DNA of 64,000 nt from positions 1-64,000 of the forward strand of contig DILT01000018.1 of assembly GCA_002425185.1 (NCBI GenBank), read 5' to 3'. The position numbers were made by a program, and so were the translations under genes. Below the pieces are notes generated by a model. That model saw only the letters and a list, made by a program, of their open reading frames with translations. It ran no database searches and was not told where the DNA came from. Of the stretch, positions 8,186 through 16,535 are shown one piece after another. Each line of letters opens with the position of its first letter. Position 1 is the first letter of the stretch. This stretch comes from Flammeovirgaceae bacterium UBA5585 (GTDB lineage Bacteria > Bacteroidota > Bacteroidia > Cytophagales > Cyclobacteriaceae).

Positions 8186-10600
8186 TTATTTTCTAATTAC
8201 GGCACCCAGTTTTTGCTCGAAAGCGGTCATCAGGCGCTGCATCGTTAAGTCAATCTCCTCGTCCGTAAGGGTTTTGGTCTCATCCAGTAAGGTAAAACCT
8301 AATGCGTAGGCTTTCTTTCCTTCCGGGATTTTGTCGCCCTCGTATACGTCAAATGTAATGATTTCCCGTATCAGTCGCTTCTCCGTTGTGTGCACCAGTT
8401 TCTGCACATCTTCAAAGCTCACATTCCTGTCCAGCACGAGGGACAAATCTCTACGCACTTCGGGATATTTAGGCACCTCCCTAACTACTAACTTAGGGTT
8501 TGCCTCCCTGAAAAGCAAATGTGTATTTAGTTCAGCATAAAATATGTCCTGCTTCATGCCAAAATCTTTCTGTAGGGCAACTTTTACTTTTCCGAATTTT
8601 CCTAACGTCTGATTGTTATATGAAAGCGCAACGGCATAATCGAATAATGGATCGGTAATTACTTGTTGTTTGATAGCTCCAAGCCCTGCCTTTTGAAGAA
8701 GCTGGTAAAGGTACTGGGCCATATCATAAAAAGAAACGGAGGCTGTTTTATGCTGCCAGTTTTCAGTTTCTATATTACCGCTAAGGTAGAGGGCGAGTTG
8801 CTCCTCTTCAATGTATTTTCCATTCACTTTACCATAGATTTTACCAAATTCGTAAAGTTTAAGATCCTTCTGCTTGCGATTTATGTTATAGGCACACACT
8901 TCCAGCCCGGTAAACAACATGGTTTGCCGAAGTATGCCCTGTTCTTCACTTAATTTATTAAGAATGTGAACAGGCTCTCCATCAAATGTGAGTTTGTGTT
9001 TCTCCTGCCACGCTGCGTTGGTCAGTGAATTGGTCCATATTTCGTAAAAGCCATTGTTTACCAACAGTGCGCCCAACGTGTTTTTGAATTTGTTGATGTC
9101 ATTAACCGGGAATTCAGCAATGAAATCGGAACCGGCATGATCGCTTAGTTCAATATTGTTGAATCCGTAAATGCGTAAAATTTCTTCAATCACATCGGCT
9201 TCCTGTGTTACATCAACCCGATAGGGCGGAACCGAGACTGTGTAGTGATCGGCCTGTGTTTCAACAACCGTGATATCAAGACGATTGAGAATGGCAACAG
9301 CTTCTTCTCTGGGTATGACTTTACCAATCAGCCGGTTTACATTTTTATCTTTTACCAGGATGGTTTTGTTTTCAATTTTGGTTGGATAAACATCCATAAT
9401 GTCGGATGAGATTTCGCCTCCGGCAATTTCTTTGATAAGCAGGGCGGCTCGCTTTAAGGCATACACCGTAATGTTCGGATCGGTACCCCGTTCAAAGCGG
9501 AAGGATGCATCGGTTTTCAAACCGTGATGCATGGAGGTTTTGCGGATATAATCGGCCGAGAAGCAGGCGCTTTCTAAAAATACGTTTTTCGTTTTTTCAG
9601 TAATGCCTGAAGTAATTCCGCCAAACACCCCGGCAATACACATGCCTTCCTGCGTGTTGCAGATCATCAGATCATTTGCCTGAAGCTTACGTTCCTTGCC
9701 ATCGAGTGTTACAAAGGGGGTATTCTGTGGCAACGTTTTTACGATAACTTTTTTACCGTCAATTTCATTGGCATCGAAAGCATGCAACGGCTGACCGGTT
9801 TCATGCAACACATAGTTGGTGATGTCTACAATGTTGTTGATGGGCGCAATACCAATGGCTTGCAGCCTTGCCTTTAACCAACCGGGTGATTCAGCTACCG
9901 TAACATTCGAAAGCGTAACACCTGAATAGCGCGGACATGCCTCTGAATTTTCTACTTCTACAGCAACGGGAAGGTTTTTAGTATCGGTTTTAAAACCGTC
10001 AACTGAAGGCCATTTGATTTCACGATTGAGTGCGGCTTTGATATCGCGCGCTACGCCAATATGCGATGCGGCATCGGCCCGGTTAGGCGTTAACCCGATT
10101 TCGATAGCATGGTCGGATTGAATGTTATAATATTCTGATGCAGGAGTGCCATTGGGCAGTTTCGTATCCAACACAATAATGCCTTCGTGATTATCGCCAA
10201 ACCCGATTTCATCTTCTGCACAGATCATCCCTTCGGACTGCTCGCCCCTGATTTTTGTGGATTTGATGGTGAAGGGTTCGCCTTTGGTTGGGTACAAGGT
10301 TGTTCCCGGAACAGCAACAACTACTTTTTGGCCTGCTTTTACATTGGAGGCGCCACAGACTATGGGTAATGCTTTATCGCCACCAACATCAACGGTAGTA
10401 ACCGAAAGTTTATCGGCATTGGGGTGCTTGGCGCATGTAAGCACCTCGCCAATTACTAAACCGGCCAACCCTCCTTTAATGGTGGAGAATGGTTCGATGT
10501 ATTCAACTTCCAGTCCGGTGCCGGTAAGTACCTGAGCAATTTCTTCAGGTGATTCCGGAATGTCGATGTATTCTTTAAGCCAGTTGTAGGAAATAGTCAT
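8186..10600 (-). CDS. pheT: Phenylalanine-tRNA ligase beta subunit
   Basis: An 804-aa subunit of the alpha2beta2 enzyme that charges tRNA-Phe. The domains appear in the usual order: N-terminal B1 with the EMAP-like tRNA-binding domain (about 40-150, GLVIGEVLTCAKHPNADKLSVT), B3/B4 editing region with NRADAASHIGVARD, B5 (about 405-480), the catalytic-like core, and the C-terminal ferredoxin-fold anticodon-binding domain (about 710-803, YPEVRRDLSLVLD). The length is normal. pheS is not in this window. A -7 box at 10623-10630 lies upstream, next to a dispersed repeat. Confidence 0.97.
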   Translation of the reverse strand: MTISYNWLKEYIDIPESPEEIAQVLTGTGLEVEYIEPFSTIKGGLAGLVIGEVLTCAKHPNADKLSVTTVDVGGDKALPIVCGASNVKAGQKVVVAVPGTTLYPTKGEPFTIKSTKIRGEQSEGMICAEDEIGFGDNHEGIIVLDTKLPNGTPASEYYNIQSDHAIEIGLTPNRADAASHIGVARDIKAALNREIKWPSVDGFKTDTKNLPVAVEVENSEACPRYSGVTLSNVTVAESPGWLKARLQAIGIAPINNIVDITNYVLHETGQPLHAFDANEIDGKKVIVKTLPQNTPFVTLDGKERKLQANDLMICNTQEGMCIAGVFGGITSGITEKTKNVFLESACFSADYIRKTSMHHGLKTDASFRFERGTDPNITVYALKRAALLIKEIAGGEISSDIMDVYPTKIENKTILVKDKNVNRLIGKVIPREEAVAILNRLDITVVETQADHYTVSVPPYRVDVTQEADVIEEILRIYGFNNIELSDHAGSDFIAEFPVNDINKFKNTLGALLVNNGFYEIWTNSLTNAAWQEKHKLTFDGEPVHILNKLSEEQGILRQTMLFTGLEVCAYNINRKQKDLKLYEFGKIYGKVNGKYIEEEQLALYLSGNIETENWQHKTASVSFYDMAQYLYQLLQKAGLGAIKQQVITDPLFDYAVALSYNNQTLGKFGKVKVALQKDFGMKQDIFYAELNTHLLFREANPKLVVREVPKYPEVRRDLSLVLDRNVSFEDVQKLVHTTEKRLIREIITFDVYEGDKIPEGKKAYALGFTLLDETKTLTDEEIDLTMQRLMTAFEQKLGAVIRK

Positions 10601-10622
10601 TGCTAAATAGCAGGTTAATCTG

Positions 10623-10630
10623 CAAAAGTA
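10623..10630 (-). promoter_or_regulatory. Possible -7 box for pheT
   Basis: The minus strand reads TACTTTTG, which matches the Bacteroidota -7 consensus TAnnTTTG, 23 bp before the pheT start codon. At the standard 19-nt spacing the -33 position reads GTTT rather than TTTG. That position lies at the edge of the repeat beginning at 10651, so the repeat may have replaced the original upstream sequence. Confidence 0.4.
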
Positions 10631-10650
10631 AGGAAAAGGAGGGAAACCTA

Positions 10651-10691
10651 AACCTCATCCCCGGCCCTTCTCCTGCGAGGAGAAGGGGGAG
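10651..10691 (+). repeat. GC-rich palindromic repeat, upstream flank of DUF559 gene
   Basis: A 41-bp unit beginning AACCTCATCCCCGG. Within it CCCTTCTCCT (10665-10674) and AGGAGAAGGG (10678-10687) form a perfect 10-bp stem with a GCG loop. It matches 11164-11204 with one difference (loop GCG versus GTG). A more degenerate copy lies at about 10723-10757. The two best copies are direct repeats on either side of the DUF559 gene. Confidence 0.85.
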
Positions 10692-10782
10692 TTGAATTGA
10701 AGAGGATTGTTGTTTTTAAAACTTCATCCCGGCCCTTCTCATGGGACGAGAGGGGGAAGGAAAATTGAATGATGTCTACGGA

Positions 10783-11160
10783 TCAGGAATTTGGTAGTGT
10801 TAGATGTTTCGTTATTTCTGATAAGACTGAAGAGATGTCTTTCAGCACCTGCTCATTTGTAAAGCGAATTATTTTTACACCCAGCGCATCTAGTTGTTCT
10901 GTTCTTCCTTTATCATAAGCCGGATTATCATTTTGAAAATGTATATCGCCATCTACTTCAATGACTAACCTGCACTCGTGACAATAGAAGTCCACAATGA
11001 AATGATCTATTGGATGCTGTCTTCTGAATTTGTAGCCTTTCAGTTTCTTGCTACGAAGGTTTCTCCAGAGAAGCCTCTCTGCTTCAGTCGGTACTTTTTT
11101 AAGAAAACGTGCGTTTTCGAAAATCTTTGGTTTGGCGTTATGGTGAAAGGGTAGTTCCAT
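10783..11160 (-). CDS. DUF559 endonuclease-like protein
   Basis: A 125-aa protein of the DUF559 family, related to very-short-patch-repair endonucleases (PD-(D/E)XK fold). The motifs are PTEAERLLWRNLRSKKLKGYKFRRQHPI (about 25-51), FIVDFYCHECRLVIEVDGDIHF (about 54-75, with the catalytic D and E-x-D) and a final GVKIIRFTNEQV segment. It is a single domain of normal length. The gene stands alone between housekeeping genes, with 41-bp palindromic direct repeats on both sides and a degenerate pair outside. This suggests that it moves, or is maintained, together with these repeats. Cellular role unknown. Confidence 0.88.
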   Translation of the reverse strand: MELPFHHNAKPKIFENARFLKKVPTEAERLLWRNLRSKKLKGYKFRRQHPIDHFIVDFYCHECRLVIEVDGDIHFQNDNPAYDKGRTEQLDALGVKIIRFTNEQVLKDISSVLSEITKHLTLPNS

Positions 11161-11163
11161 AAA

Positions 11164-11204
11164 AACCTCATCCCCGGCCCTTCTCCTGTGAGGAGAAGGG
11201 GGAG
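11164..11204 (+). repeat. GC-rich palindromic repeat, second flank of DUF559 gene
   Basis: Same unit as 10651-10691 with a single base change in the loop, in the same orientation. It begins 4 bp from the DUF559 start codon, so it also forms that gene's 5' leader or promoter region. The stem is CCCTTCTCCT (11178-11187) with AGGAGAAGGG (11191-11200). Confidence 0.85.
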
Positions 11205-11246
11205 GAGAATGATGAATTTAGTTTTTGTTTTTTTAAATCTCAAGGT

Positions 11247-11284
11247 AAGCCCCTCTCCGTGCCGGAGAGTGGTTGGGGGAGGTT
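11247..11284 (-). repeat. Degenerate inverted copy of the GC-rich palindrome
   Basis: On the minus strand this begins AACCTCCCCC and contains the short stem CTCTCCG/CGGAGAG (11253-11259 with 11263-11269). It looks like a diverged relative of the 11164-11204 repeat in opposite orientation. It sits just past the stop of the DUF1028 gene and may also help end that transcript. Confidence 0.55.
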
Positions 11285-11293
11285 ATAGAAAAC

Positions 11294-12268
11294 CTAATGT
11301 AAAAGCTCACTCAACTCCTTTTCGCTCACGTTAAGCAAACCAACTTTTGGAAGTCTGCGGGTAAGTTCCCGCCAGCTTGCATCAGCCTTGTAGATTTTCT
11401 GCAACATGGCCGAAGCTTGTTTGATGTCTTTGTTGTTGGCCAGGGTAATGGCTGTCCAGTATTGCATCTCCAGGTTATCCGGAAACATCTTCATGGCTTT
11501 GCCATATTCATCCATAGCTTTTTGCATTTCATTTTTTTCTACGTAGAGATCACCGCTGTTCATGTGCTCGTATGCCCGAAATACTTTTAACAGACGACTT
11601 AGTTCATCAATAGGTTCACGGGCATCGTCAACACGCAAGTCTATGAGCCGGTCGTTCCATGGTTCAGCAGATGCTTCTCCGGCCACCACCAGCAAAGCGG
11701 CCGATTGCTTGCCGCGGATATCGCCACCAACTTTCTGTGCAGCTTTTAATACTTCCACCATCCGTTCGGCCAGGGGTAGCTTGTCATTTTCTTTCCAAGC
11801 TTTTTCCATCGCGGGAACTACTTTATTATTGAGCATCATGTTGGCCTGTACAGAAAAATTTTCACCATTACTATGACCGGCCATGTCGATGCAGTTTTTT
11901 CCGGTATGCGTGGCTACTCTTCCCTGCCTATCCAGTATGGCCAGTTGACGAAATTCTTTCCCTTCATCATCGAGGAGTAACAGGTCGACCGTTTCCTGTG
12001 GCGACTTACCGTTTTTCAGTAAGTCAAGCCCACGTGGCCCAAATGATTTGTTGACAAATGATTGTGTTGCCACTACACCTACACCTGCTTCGCCCCATGA
12101 CACCACACTGCCAACGCTAAACCAATGGCTTTGCACGGCAACAGCCATTTCACCCGTGTTAACATCGCGGGCAACAGTGGAAAAAGTATGGGCTAAAGGA
12201 TCGGCAGGTTTTTGTGCGAATGCAGTGATAATACAAACCTGAAGGAACAGCTTAATAAGGTGTTTCAT
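11294..12268 (-). CDS. DUF1028 protein with C-terminal TPR-like segment
   Basis: A 324-aa exported protein (signal peptide MKHLIKLFLQVCIITAFA). Residues about 25-225 are the DUF1028 domain, an Ntn-hydrolase-like fold (HTFSTVARDVNTGEMAVAVQS, SVGSVVSWGEAGVGVVATQS, NMMLNNKVVPAM, GGDIRGKQSAALLVV). The last 100 residues contain a helical TPR-like pair (YVEKNEMQKAMDEYGKAMKMFPDNLEMQYW). The catalytic activity of the family is not established. It begins 2 bp after the DUF1684 gene, so the two form an operon. Confidence 0.85.
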   Translation of the reverse strand: MKHLIKLFLQVCIITAFAQKPADPLAHTFSTVARDVNTGEMAVAVQSHWFSVGSVVSWGEAGVGVVATQSFVNKSFGPRGLDLLKNGKSPQETVDLLLLDDEGKEFRQLAILDRQGRVATHTGKNCIDMAGHSNGENFSVQANMMLNNKVVPAMEKAWKENDKLPLAERMVEVLKAAQKVGGDIRGKQSAALLVVAGEASAEPWNDRLIDLRVDDAREPIDELSRLLKVFRAYEHMNSGDLYVEKNEMQKAMDEYGKAMKMFPDNLEMQYWTAITLANNKDIKQASAMLQKIYKADASWRELTRRLPKVGLLNVSEKELSELLH

Positions 12269-12270
12269 AT

Positions 12271-12885
12271 TTACTTATAATTTTTTTCACCTGCGCGTAC
12301 AGGGATGGTTAATAAATTTTCGGGCGGTGGTAACGGACAGGAAAAGTTGTCGTTGTAGGCGCAATACGGATTGTAGGCTTCATTGAAGTCGAGCAGTATA
12401 GAATTTTGTCCGCGCGGTTTTTTTACATCGAGGTAGCGGCCGGCACCGTAAGTTTCGCGGGCGCTGGTTTCATCACCAAAGGCTAAGAAAAGTGTTCCCT
12501 TGTAGGGGCCCATGTCAATAATTTCCAAAATCAATAGACGGTGTTCTTTTCCGTCCAGTTTAAATTCGGCATAAGCATATTCCATGTACCGTTTGGTTTT
12601 ACCATCGCTGGTAGGAAGCTCAACAATTTTTTTGTTTTCAACGACTATTAGTCGGGCTTTAACCTGATAATTTTTATCAGGGGCAAACCAATTTAAACCC
12701 TTGTACTCAGCAACGTTTTCAGCAAAGGGAGAGTCGGATGCGGTGCGCATGAAACGGTCTTTCTCTTCGCGTTGTTTCTGTATTTTAGTGATGTAGGCGG
12801 TATCATCTTGCCCGGTAAATGAATAGATCAGGGTAATGGCAGCAACAACTATGGCAATTATGATAATTATTTTAGTTCTGTTCAT
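12271..12885 (-). CDS. DUF1684 domain protein
   Basis: A 204-aa protein with one N-terminal hydrophobic helix (about 5-23), then the DUF1684 domain (GLNWFAPDKNYQVKARL, YAEFKLDGKEHRLLI, FLAFGDETSARETYGAGRYLDV, LDFNEAYNPYCAYNDNFSCPLPP). The last motif, with conserved Asn, Pro, Cys and Tyr residues, is the family signature. Function is unknown; the protein is probably in the periplasm or attached to the inner membrane. Cotranscribed with the DUF1028 gene. Confidence 0.88.
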   Translation of the reverse strand: MNRTKIIIIIAIVVAAITLIYSFTGQDDTAYITKIQKQREEKDRFMRTASDSPFAENVAEYKGLNWFAPDKNYQVKARLIVVENKKIVELPTSDGKTKRYMEYAYAEFKLDGKEHRLLILEIIDMGPYKGTLFLAFGDETSARETYGAGRYLDVKKPRGQNSILLDFNEAYNPYCAYNDNFSCPLPPPENLLTIPVRAGEKNYK

Positions 12886-12962
12886 ACAGAAAAATTATGG
12901 ATAGCTAGTTAATGGGACACTAAACACTAATTCACGAAAGTAAGAGTTTTGCTGATTTAAAA

Positions 12963-13115
12963 TTTGCTCCCGGGCCGCATGGCCCTGCCTACCGGCAGGC
13001 AGGCCCGTGTACTCATCCAGCGCTGCGCCCAATCCCCGCATGCCCCTGCCAGTCCGAACCTGCCTACCGGACAGGCAGGGATTGGCCGATGCGCAGTCTG
13101 AGTACACTGAAAAAA
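12963..13115. repeat. Structured palindromic dispersed repeat, copy 2, with nested 20-bp palindromes
   Basis: A second copy of the 5657-5767 repeat: the same TTTGCTCCCGGGCCGCATGG start, the same CGCCCAAT...ATTGGCC core and the same CTGAAAAA end. The outer stem is GTGTACTC / GAGTACAC instead of the copy-1 bases, keeping complementarity. Two extra palindromic inserts of about 20 bp built on CCTGCCTACCGG are present (about 12985-13003 and 13059-13080) that copy 1 lacks. In a minus-strand reading frame they would encode LPAGRQ-like peptides, a known artefact of such repeats rather than a gene. The gap 12886-13176 holds nothing else that I see. Confidence 0.75.
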
Positions 13116-13176
13116 CTTTATTTTACCAACATTTGATTTGTGAAGGGATTGCGGAGTGACAAAAATTAATTACGAC

Positions 13177-13878
13177 TTACAACAATCCTTCATCAGCGAA
13201 ACTATAGTAGTTTTTTCCGGCAACGATCAGGTGGTCGAGCAGTTGGATTTCTAATAACTTTCCAGCTTCTTTTAATTTTTTAGTGAGATCAATATCCTGC
13301 TGACTGGGTGTAAGGTTTCCGGAAGGATGATTGTGCGCCACAATGATGCCGCTGGCCAATTCTTCCAGGGCCACTTTGAAAATAATTTTTGGATCGGCAA
13401 CCGTGCCGTGTACACCGCCCAGACTGATTTTCTGCTTTTTGATAATGCGATGGGCACGGTTCATCATCAATATCCAAAATTCTTCATGGGATAAATCCAT
13501 GAGTTCACCTTTTAGTTGTTCGTAGGCATCTTTTGATGCGGATATTTTGGGACGCTCCTGTGTGCCCACCTCTTTGCGTCTCCGGCCCAACTCCAATGCA
13601 CTTACAATGGTAATCGCTTTGGCTTCGCCAATGCCTTTTATTTTCATCAGATCTTTAACGGTAAGTTTGGCCAGTGCATCCAGGTTATTATCAACACTTT
13701 TTAAAATGTTTTTGGCTACATCAACGGCACTCATGGAAGCAGTGCCTGTTCCCAGCAATATGGCAATCAGTTCAGTGTCGGAGAGGGCAGAGGTTCCCTT
13801 CAGCAGTAGCTTTTCCCGGGGCCTGTCTTCTGCAGCCCAGTTCTTGATGTTCAGAAAGCTGTTTTTTTCATCCTTCAT
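13177..13878 (-). CDS. radC: RadC family JAB/MPN-domain protein
   Basis: A 233-aa protein of full family length. Residues 20-100 carry the N-terminal region with a helix-hairpin-helix (KIKGIGEAKA, 79-88). The C-terminal JAB metalloprotease-like domain has H182-N-H184-PSG and D195 (PSQQD), the zinc-binding JAMM motif. Historically named a DNA repair protein, but the biochemical role is not settled. A single gene downstream of the rpsT terminator. Confidence 0.93.
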   Translation of the reverse strand: MKDEKNSFLNIKNWAAEDRPREKLLLKGTSALSDTELIAILLGTGTASMSAVDVAKNILKSVDNNLDALAKLTVKDLMKIKGIGEAKAITIVSALELGRRRKEVGTQERPKISASKDAYEQLKGELMDLSHEEFWILMMNRAHRIIKKQKISLGGVHGTVADPKIIFKVALEELASGIIVAHNHPSGNLTPSQQDIDLTKKLKEAGKLLEIQLLDHLIVAGKNYYSFADEGLL

Positions 13879-13914
13879 CTGCCGAAAATAAAGAATGGCA
13901 TCCTATAGAAAAAA

Positions 13915-13942
13915 GAAACCCTGACGTTGCGGTCAGGGTTTC
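13915..13942 (-). terminator. Intrinsic terminator of rpsT
   Basis: On the minus strand GAAACCCTGAC and GTCAGGGTTTC form an 11-bp stem with a 6-nt loop, followed directly by TTTTTT. It lies 21 bp past the rpsT stop codon. Confidence 0.9.
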
Positions 13943-13962
13943 AGGGTATTGTTAAGGGCCGG

Positions 13963-14217
13963 TTAAGCCAACTTGTTTACATATTTGGCCAGGCTTGATT
14001 TCTGATTAGCAGCCTTTTTCCAATGAATAATGTTCTTCTTGGCCAGTTTATCGATTAGAGCCGAAACCTCCTTTAAAAGGGCTTCTGCTTCTGTTTTAAC
14101 AGTGGTACTACGAAGTTTCTTAATGAATGTGCGGGTTGTTTTGTGCTGGTAACGGTTTCTTACACGCTTAGCCTCATTGGCCCGTATTCTCTTTTCTGCT
14201 GATTTGTGATTTGCCAT
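13963..14217 (-). CDS. rpsT: 30S ribosomal protein S20
   Basis: An 84-aa basic, helical protein with the S20 pattern (MANHKSAEKRIRANEAKRVRNR; the terminal AKYVNKLA). It binds 16S rRNA early in 30S assembly. A single-gene unit with a textbook Bacteroidota promoter (14247-14277) and a strong terminator (13915-13942). Confidence 0.97.
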   Translation of the reverse strand: MANHKSAEKRIRANEAKRVRNRYQHKTTRTFIKKLRSTTVKTEAEALLKEVSALIDKLAKKNIIHWKKAANQKSSLAKYVNKLA

Positions 14218-14246
14218 ATCTTAATGACCTTACTTTTTAAGGACTG

Positions 14247-14277
14247 CAAAGGTAATTGTATTCGTCTTATTTGCAAA
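14247..14277 (-). promoter_or_regulatory. Bacteroidota-type promoter of rpsT
   Basis: The minus strand reads TTTG (14277-14274), a spacer of exactly 19 nt, then TACCTTTG (14254-14247). This matches the TTTG-N19-TAnnTTTG consensus of the Bacteroidota primary sigma factor. The predicted transcript has a leader of about 25 nt. Confidence 0.8.
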
Positions 14278-14361
14278 GGTCACGATCAATGAATTCTGCT
14301 GAAAAGCCATGGAAAGTGAGCATTTTGAGCTGATTTGGATATTTTTTTTCAATTTAAGGTA

Positions 14362-15330
14362 ATGAACAGATGGATTATTGGCATAATCATGTTGATCAGC
14401 CTGTTTCTTCTTGTAGGTTGGGGTTTTCATGCCCACCGACAGATTAACCGGTTGGCGGTTTTTACCCTTCCCCCTGAAATGATCGGGTTTTATAAGGCCA
14501 ACATAGGCTATTTAACAGAAGCTTCTGTAAATGCCGACCGCAGACGCTTTGCCGTAGTGGATGAGGCCCCGCGCCACTATATTGATATCGACCACTTTGG
14601 CGACAGCGCCATTTATACTATGCCCCGTTACTGGAAGGAAGCCGTTGACCGGTATGGTGAGGATACCCTGAAAGCCTACGGTATTTTACCTTGGCACATC
14701 AACGTGATGTATTACCGGCTTAAAGATGCTTTTCTGGTAAAGGACCCGGCCAGGATTTTAAGCCTTTCGGCTGATCTTGGTCATTACCTGGCCGATGCCC
14801 ATGTTCCCTTGCATACTACCGAAAATTACAACGGACAATATACCGGCCAGGAAGGTATTCACGCGTTTTGGGAATCGCGGTTGCCTGAATTGTTTTCAGC
14901 CGAGTACGATTTTTTTATAGGCAAGGCCACGTATATCAAAAATCCACAGCTTGAGGCCTGGAAGATTATCGAACGAACACATCAGGATTTGAAGGATGTG
15001 TTACAGTATGAACGTCAACTCACTACTGAAATGGCCGAGAAGAAGTATTCATTTGAAACCCGCGGAAAGCAGACCATCAAGGTTTATTCCTATGAATTTT
15101 CAAAGGCCTATCATGAAGCGCTTAATGGCATGGTGGAAAGACAGATGCGATCTTCCATAAAAGCCATTGGTGATTTCTGGTACACGGCATGGGTAGATGC
15201 CGGGCAACCGGATTTGAAAACATTAATCAATTATAAACCTACAGAGGCTGAGCTGGCCCAACGAAGAAAAGAAGTGGAGGAATGGAAACAGCAGCAGGTA
15301 AAGGTAAGAGTTCATGAAGTTGAAAATTAG
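14362..15330 (+). CDS. Zinc-dependent phospholipase C / S1-P1 nuclease-like protein
   Basis: A 322-aa protein with an N-terminal hydrophobic helix (MNRWIIGIIMLISLFLLVGWGFHAHRQINRLAV). W-G-x-H-A-H near the start, HYIDID, SADLGHYLADAHVPLHTTENY and the later GIHAFWESRLPEL supply His and Asp residues spaced as in the tri-zinc phospholipase C / P1 nuclease fold, where the N-terminal Trp of the mature protein binds zinc. Nuclease and lipase activities cannot be separated by eye. The ATG at 14362 is preferred to the in-frame ATG at 14335 because the signal helix begins there and AAGG precedes it. Confidence 0.8.
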   Translation: MNRWIIGIIMLISLFLLVGWGFHAHRQINRLAVFTLPPEMIGFYKANIGYLTEASVNADRRRFAVVDEAPRHYIDIDHFGDSAIYTMPRYWKEAVDRYGEDTLKAYGILPWHINVMYYRLKDAFLVKDPARILSLSADLGHYLADAHVPLHTTENYNGQYTGQEGIHAFWESRLPELFSAEYDFFIGKATYIKNPQLEAWKIIERTHQDLKDVLQYERQLTTEMAEKKYSFETRGKQTIKVYSYEFSKAYHEALNGMVERQMRSSIKAIGDFWYTAWVDAGQPDLKTLINYKPTEAELAQRRKEVEEWKQQQVKVRVHEVEN

Positions 15331-15346
15331 ATATTATTAAATGGAA

Positions 15347-15371
15347 AAGGCTGCCATTTTTTAGCAGCCTT
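15347..15371. terminator. Bidirectional terminator between convergent genes
   Basis: AAGGCTGC (15347-15354) pairs with GCAGCCTT (15364-15371). An outer AAATGGA/TCCATTT pair extends the stem. It lies between convergent genes ending at 15330 and 15396. Confidence 0.7.
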
Positions 15372-15395
15372 CATCCATTTCAAGAAATTGATCTA

Positions 15396-16430
15396 TTAAT
15401 TTCCTTTAACAGGATAATACACTTCGGTAATCCACTTTGCTGTATCGGGTTCTGTCTCCGGATCGGTAATGTACACTTCCCAAGGTGCTCCTATTGCTTC
15501 CAGTTTTTTGTATTCCATGTACTGTGCAAGTTGATTATGTGTGGCTTCCAGTTTATGATAATCACCCAGGTGTATGGCTTTCACAGCTTTCCCTCCAGCG
15601 ATTTGCATGACACTGTATTTAGGTGGAAGTTTGGCATCGGCAGGAACAGGCAATGCACACACCATATCCATTTCTTTTTTCTCCTCATCCCACCGTGGAT
15701 ACAAACAGAATGGTGCACCGGTCATTTCTACTTTTGATTTTTGTAATACAGCCATTAGCTCGCCATAAGATTTTCCCATCTGCAGGCTCACGGCATTCAT
15801 ATCGGTAGTACTCATGGTAGTGCTTAAACCGACATAACTAATTGGGTTAATTGTTTCTTCCGTAATTTTTACGGTGAATACAGGCTTAGCTTCTACCATG
15901 GCTTTTAAATCGGCAAGCCCGCTTTCATACATTCCGCCCAACATACCTTCTATAAACATATGAAAGAGTTTACCCACAGAGGCGTTTGTCAGTCCGGTTC
16001 CGCTAACATCACCGTCATACGTCCAGGTTACTTTTGTGCCGCCATCTACCGGTGTTAAAACATAGGACGCGAAGTATTGCCCCGGATTGCCGAAATCCAT
16101 TTTTATTTTCACCAGTTTGTTTTCCTCTACACCCACAATTTCCTGCGAACCACTGCCAACCTGTGAATGATCGCTCACCCACGACATTTTGCTTCCCACC
16201 CCGCTGGCGGGCCCTTCAAAGGTGTATTGAGCCTGCGGATCCAGTTTGTGCCAGGGAGAGAACTTGTTGAAATTCTGAAAACTGCTCACTTCTTCAAACA
16301 CTGAAGCAGGCTGAGCATTGATTACCACGGAACGTTCAAGGTGTTTTTGTGGCGACTGAATGGCGATAACTGCGGCTACAATAACCACTATGGTTAGTAG
16401 CCCCAAACCAACGATTTTTAAAATTTTCAT
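15396..16430 (-). CDS. SRPBCC domain - GyrI-like effector-binding domain protein
   Basis: A 344-aa membrane-anchored protein. There is an N-terminal helix (MKILKIVGLGLLTIVVIVAAVIAI), then an SRPBCC/polyketide-cyclase-like domain (about 30-180, RSVVINAQPASVFEEVSSFQNFNKFSPWHKLDP, SGVGSKMSWVS) and a GyrI-like/effector-binding small-molecule domain (about 200-343, PISYVGLSTTMS, GAPFCLYPRWDEEKKEMDMVCALPV). Both domains bind small hydrophobic ligands; the ligand is unknown. The ATG at 16430 is chosen over one at 16508 because the hydrophobic anchor starts there. Confidence 0.82.
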   Translation of the reverse strand: MKILKIVGLGLLTIVVIVAAVIAIQSPQKHLERSVVINAQPASVFEEVSSFQNFNKFSPWHKLDPQAQYTFEGPASGVGSKMSWVSDHSQVGSGSQEIVGVEENKLVKIKMDFGNPGQYFASYVLTPVDGGTKVTWTYDGDVSGTGLTNASVGKLFHMFIEGMLGGMYESGLADLKAMVEAKPVFTVKITEETINPISYVGLSTTMSTTDMNAVSLQMGKSYGELMAVLQKSKVEMTGAPFCLYPRWDEEKKEMDMVCALPVPADAKLPPKYSVMQIAGGKAVKAIHLGDYHKLEATHNQLAQYMEYKKLEAIGAPWEVYITDPETEPDTAKWITEVYYPVKGN

Positions 16431-16535
16431 GGGGATTGTTGTTATAGGGAACCGAAGGTAGTTAAAATAATAGCCAATAAGTACTTGATATTCTGTCAGA
16501 AAATTCAATAATTCGGTAAACCAAATCCTTTAGCT

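Noticed and set aside
12895..13107. 70-aa frame with LPAGRQ and CLSGRQ peptides
   Set aside because: Such peptides are translations of the nested palindromes in the dispersed repeat, not a gene.
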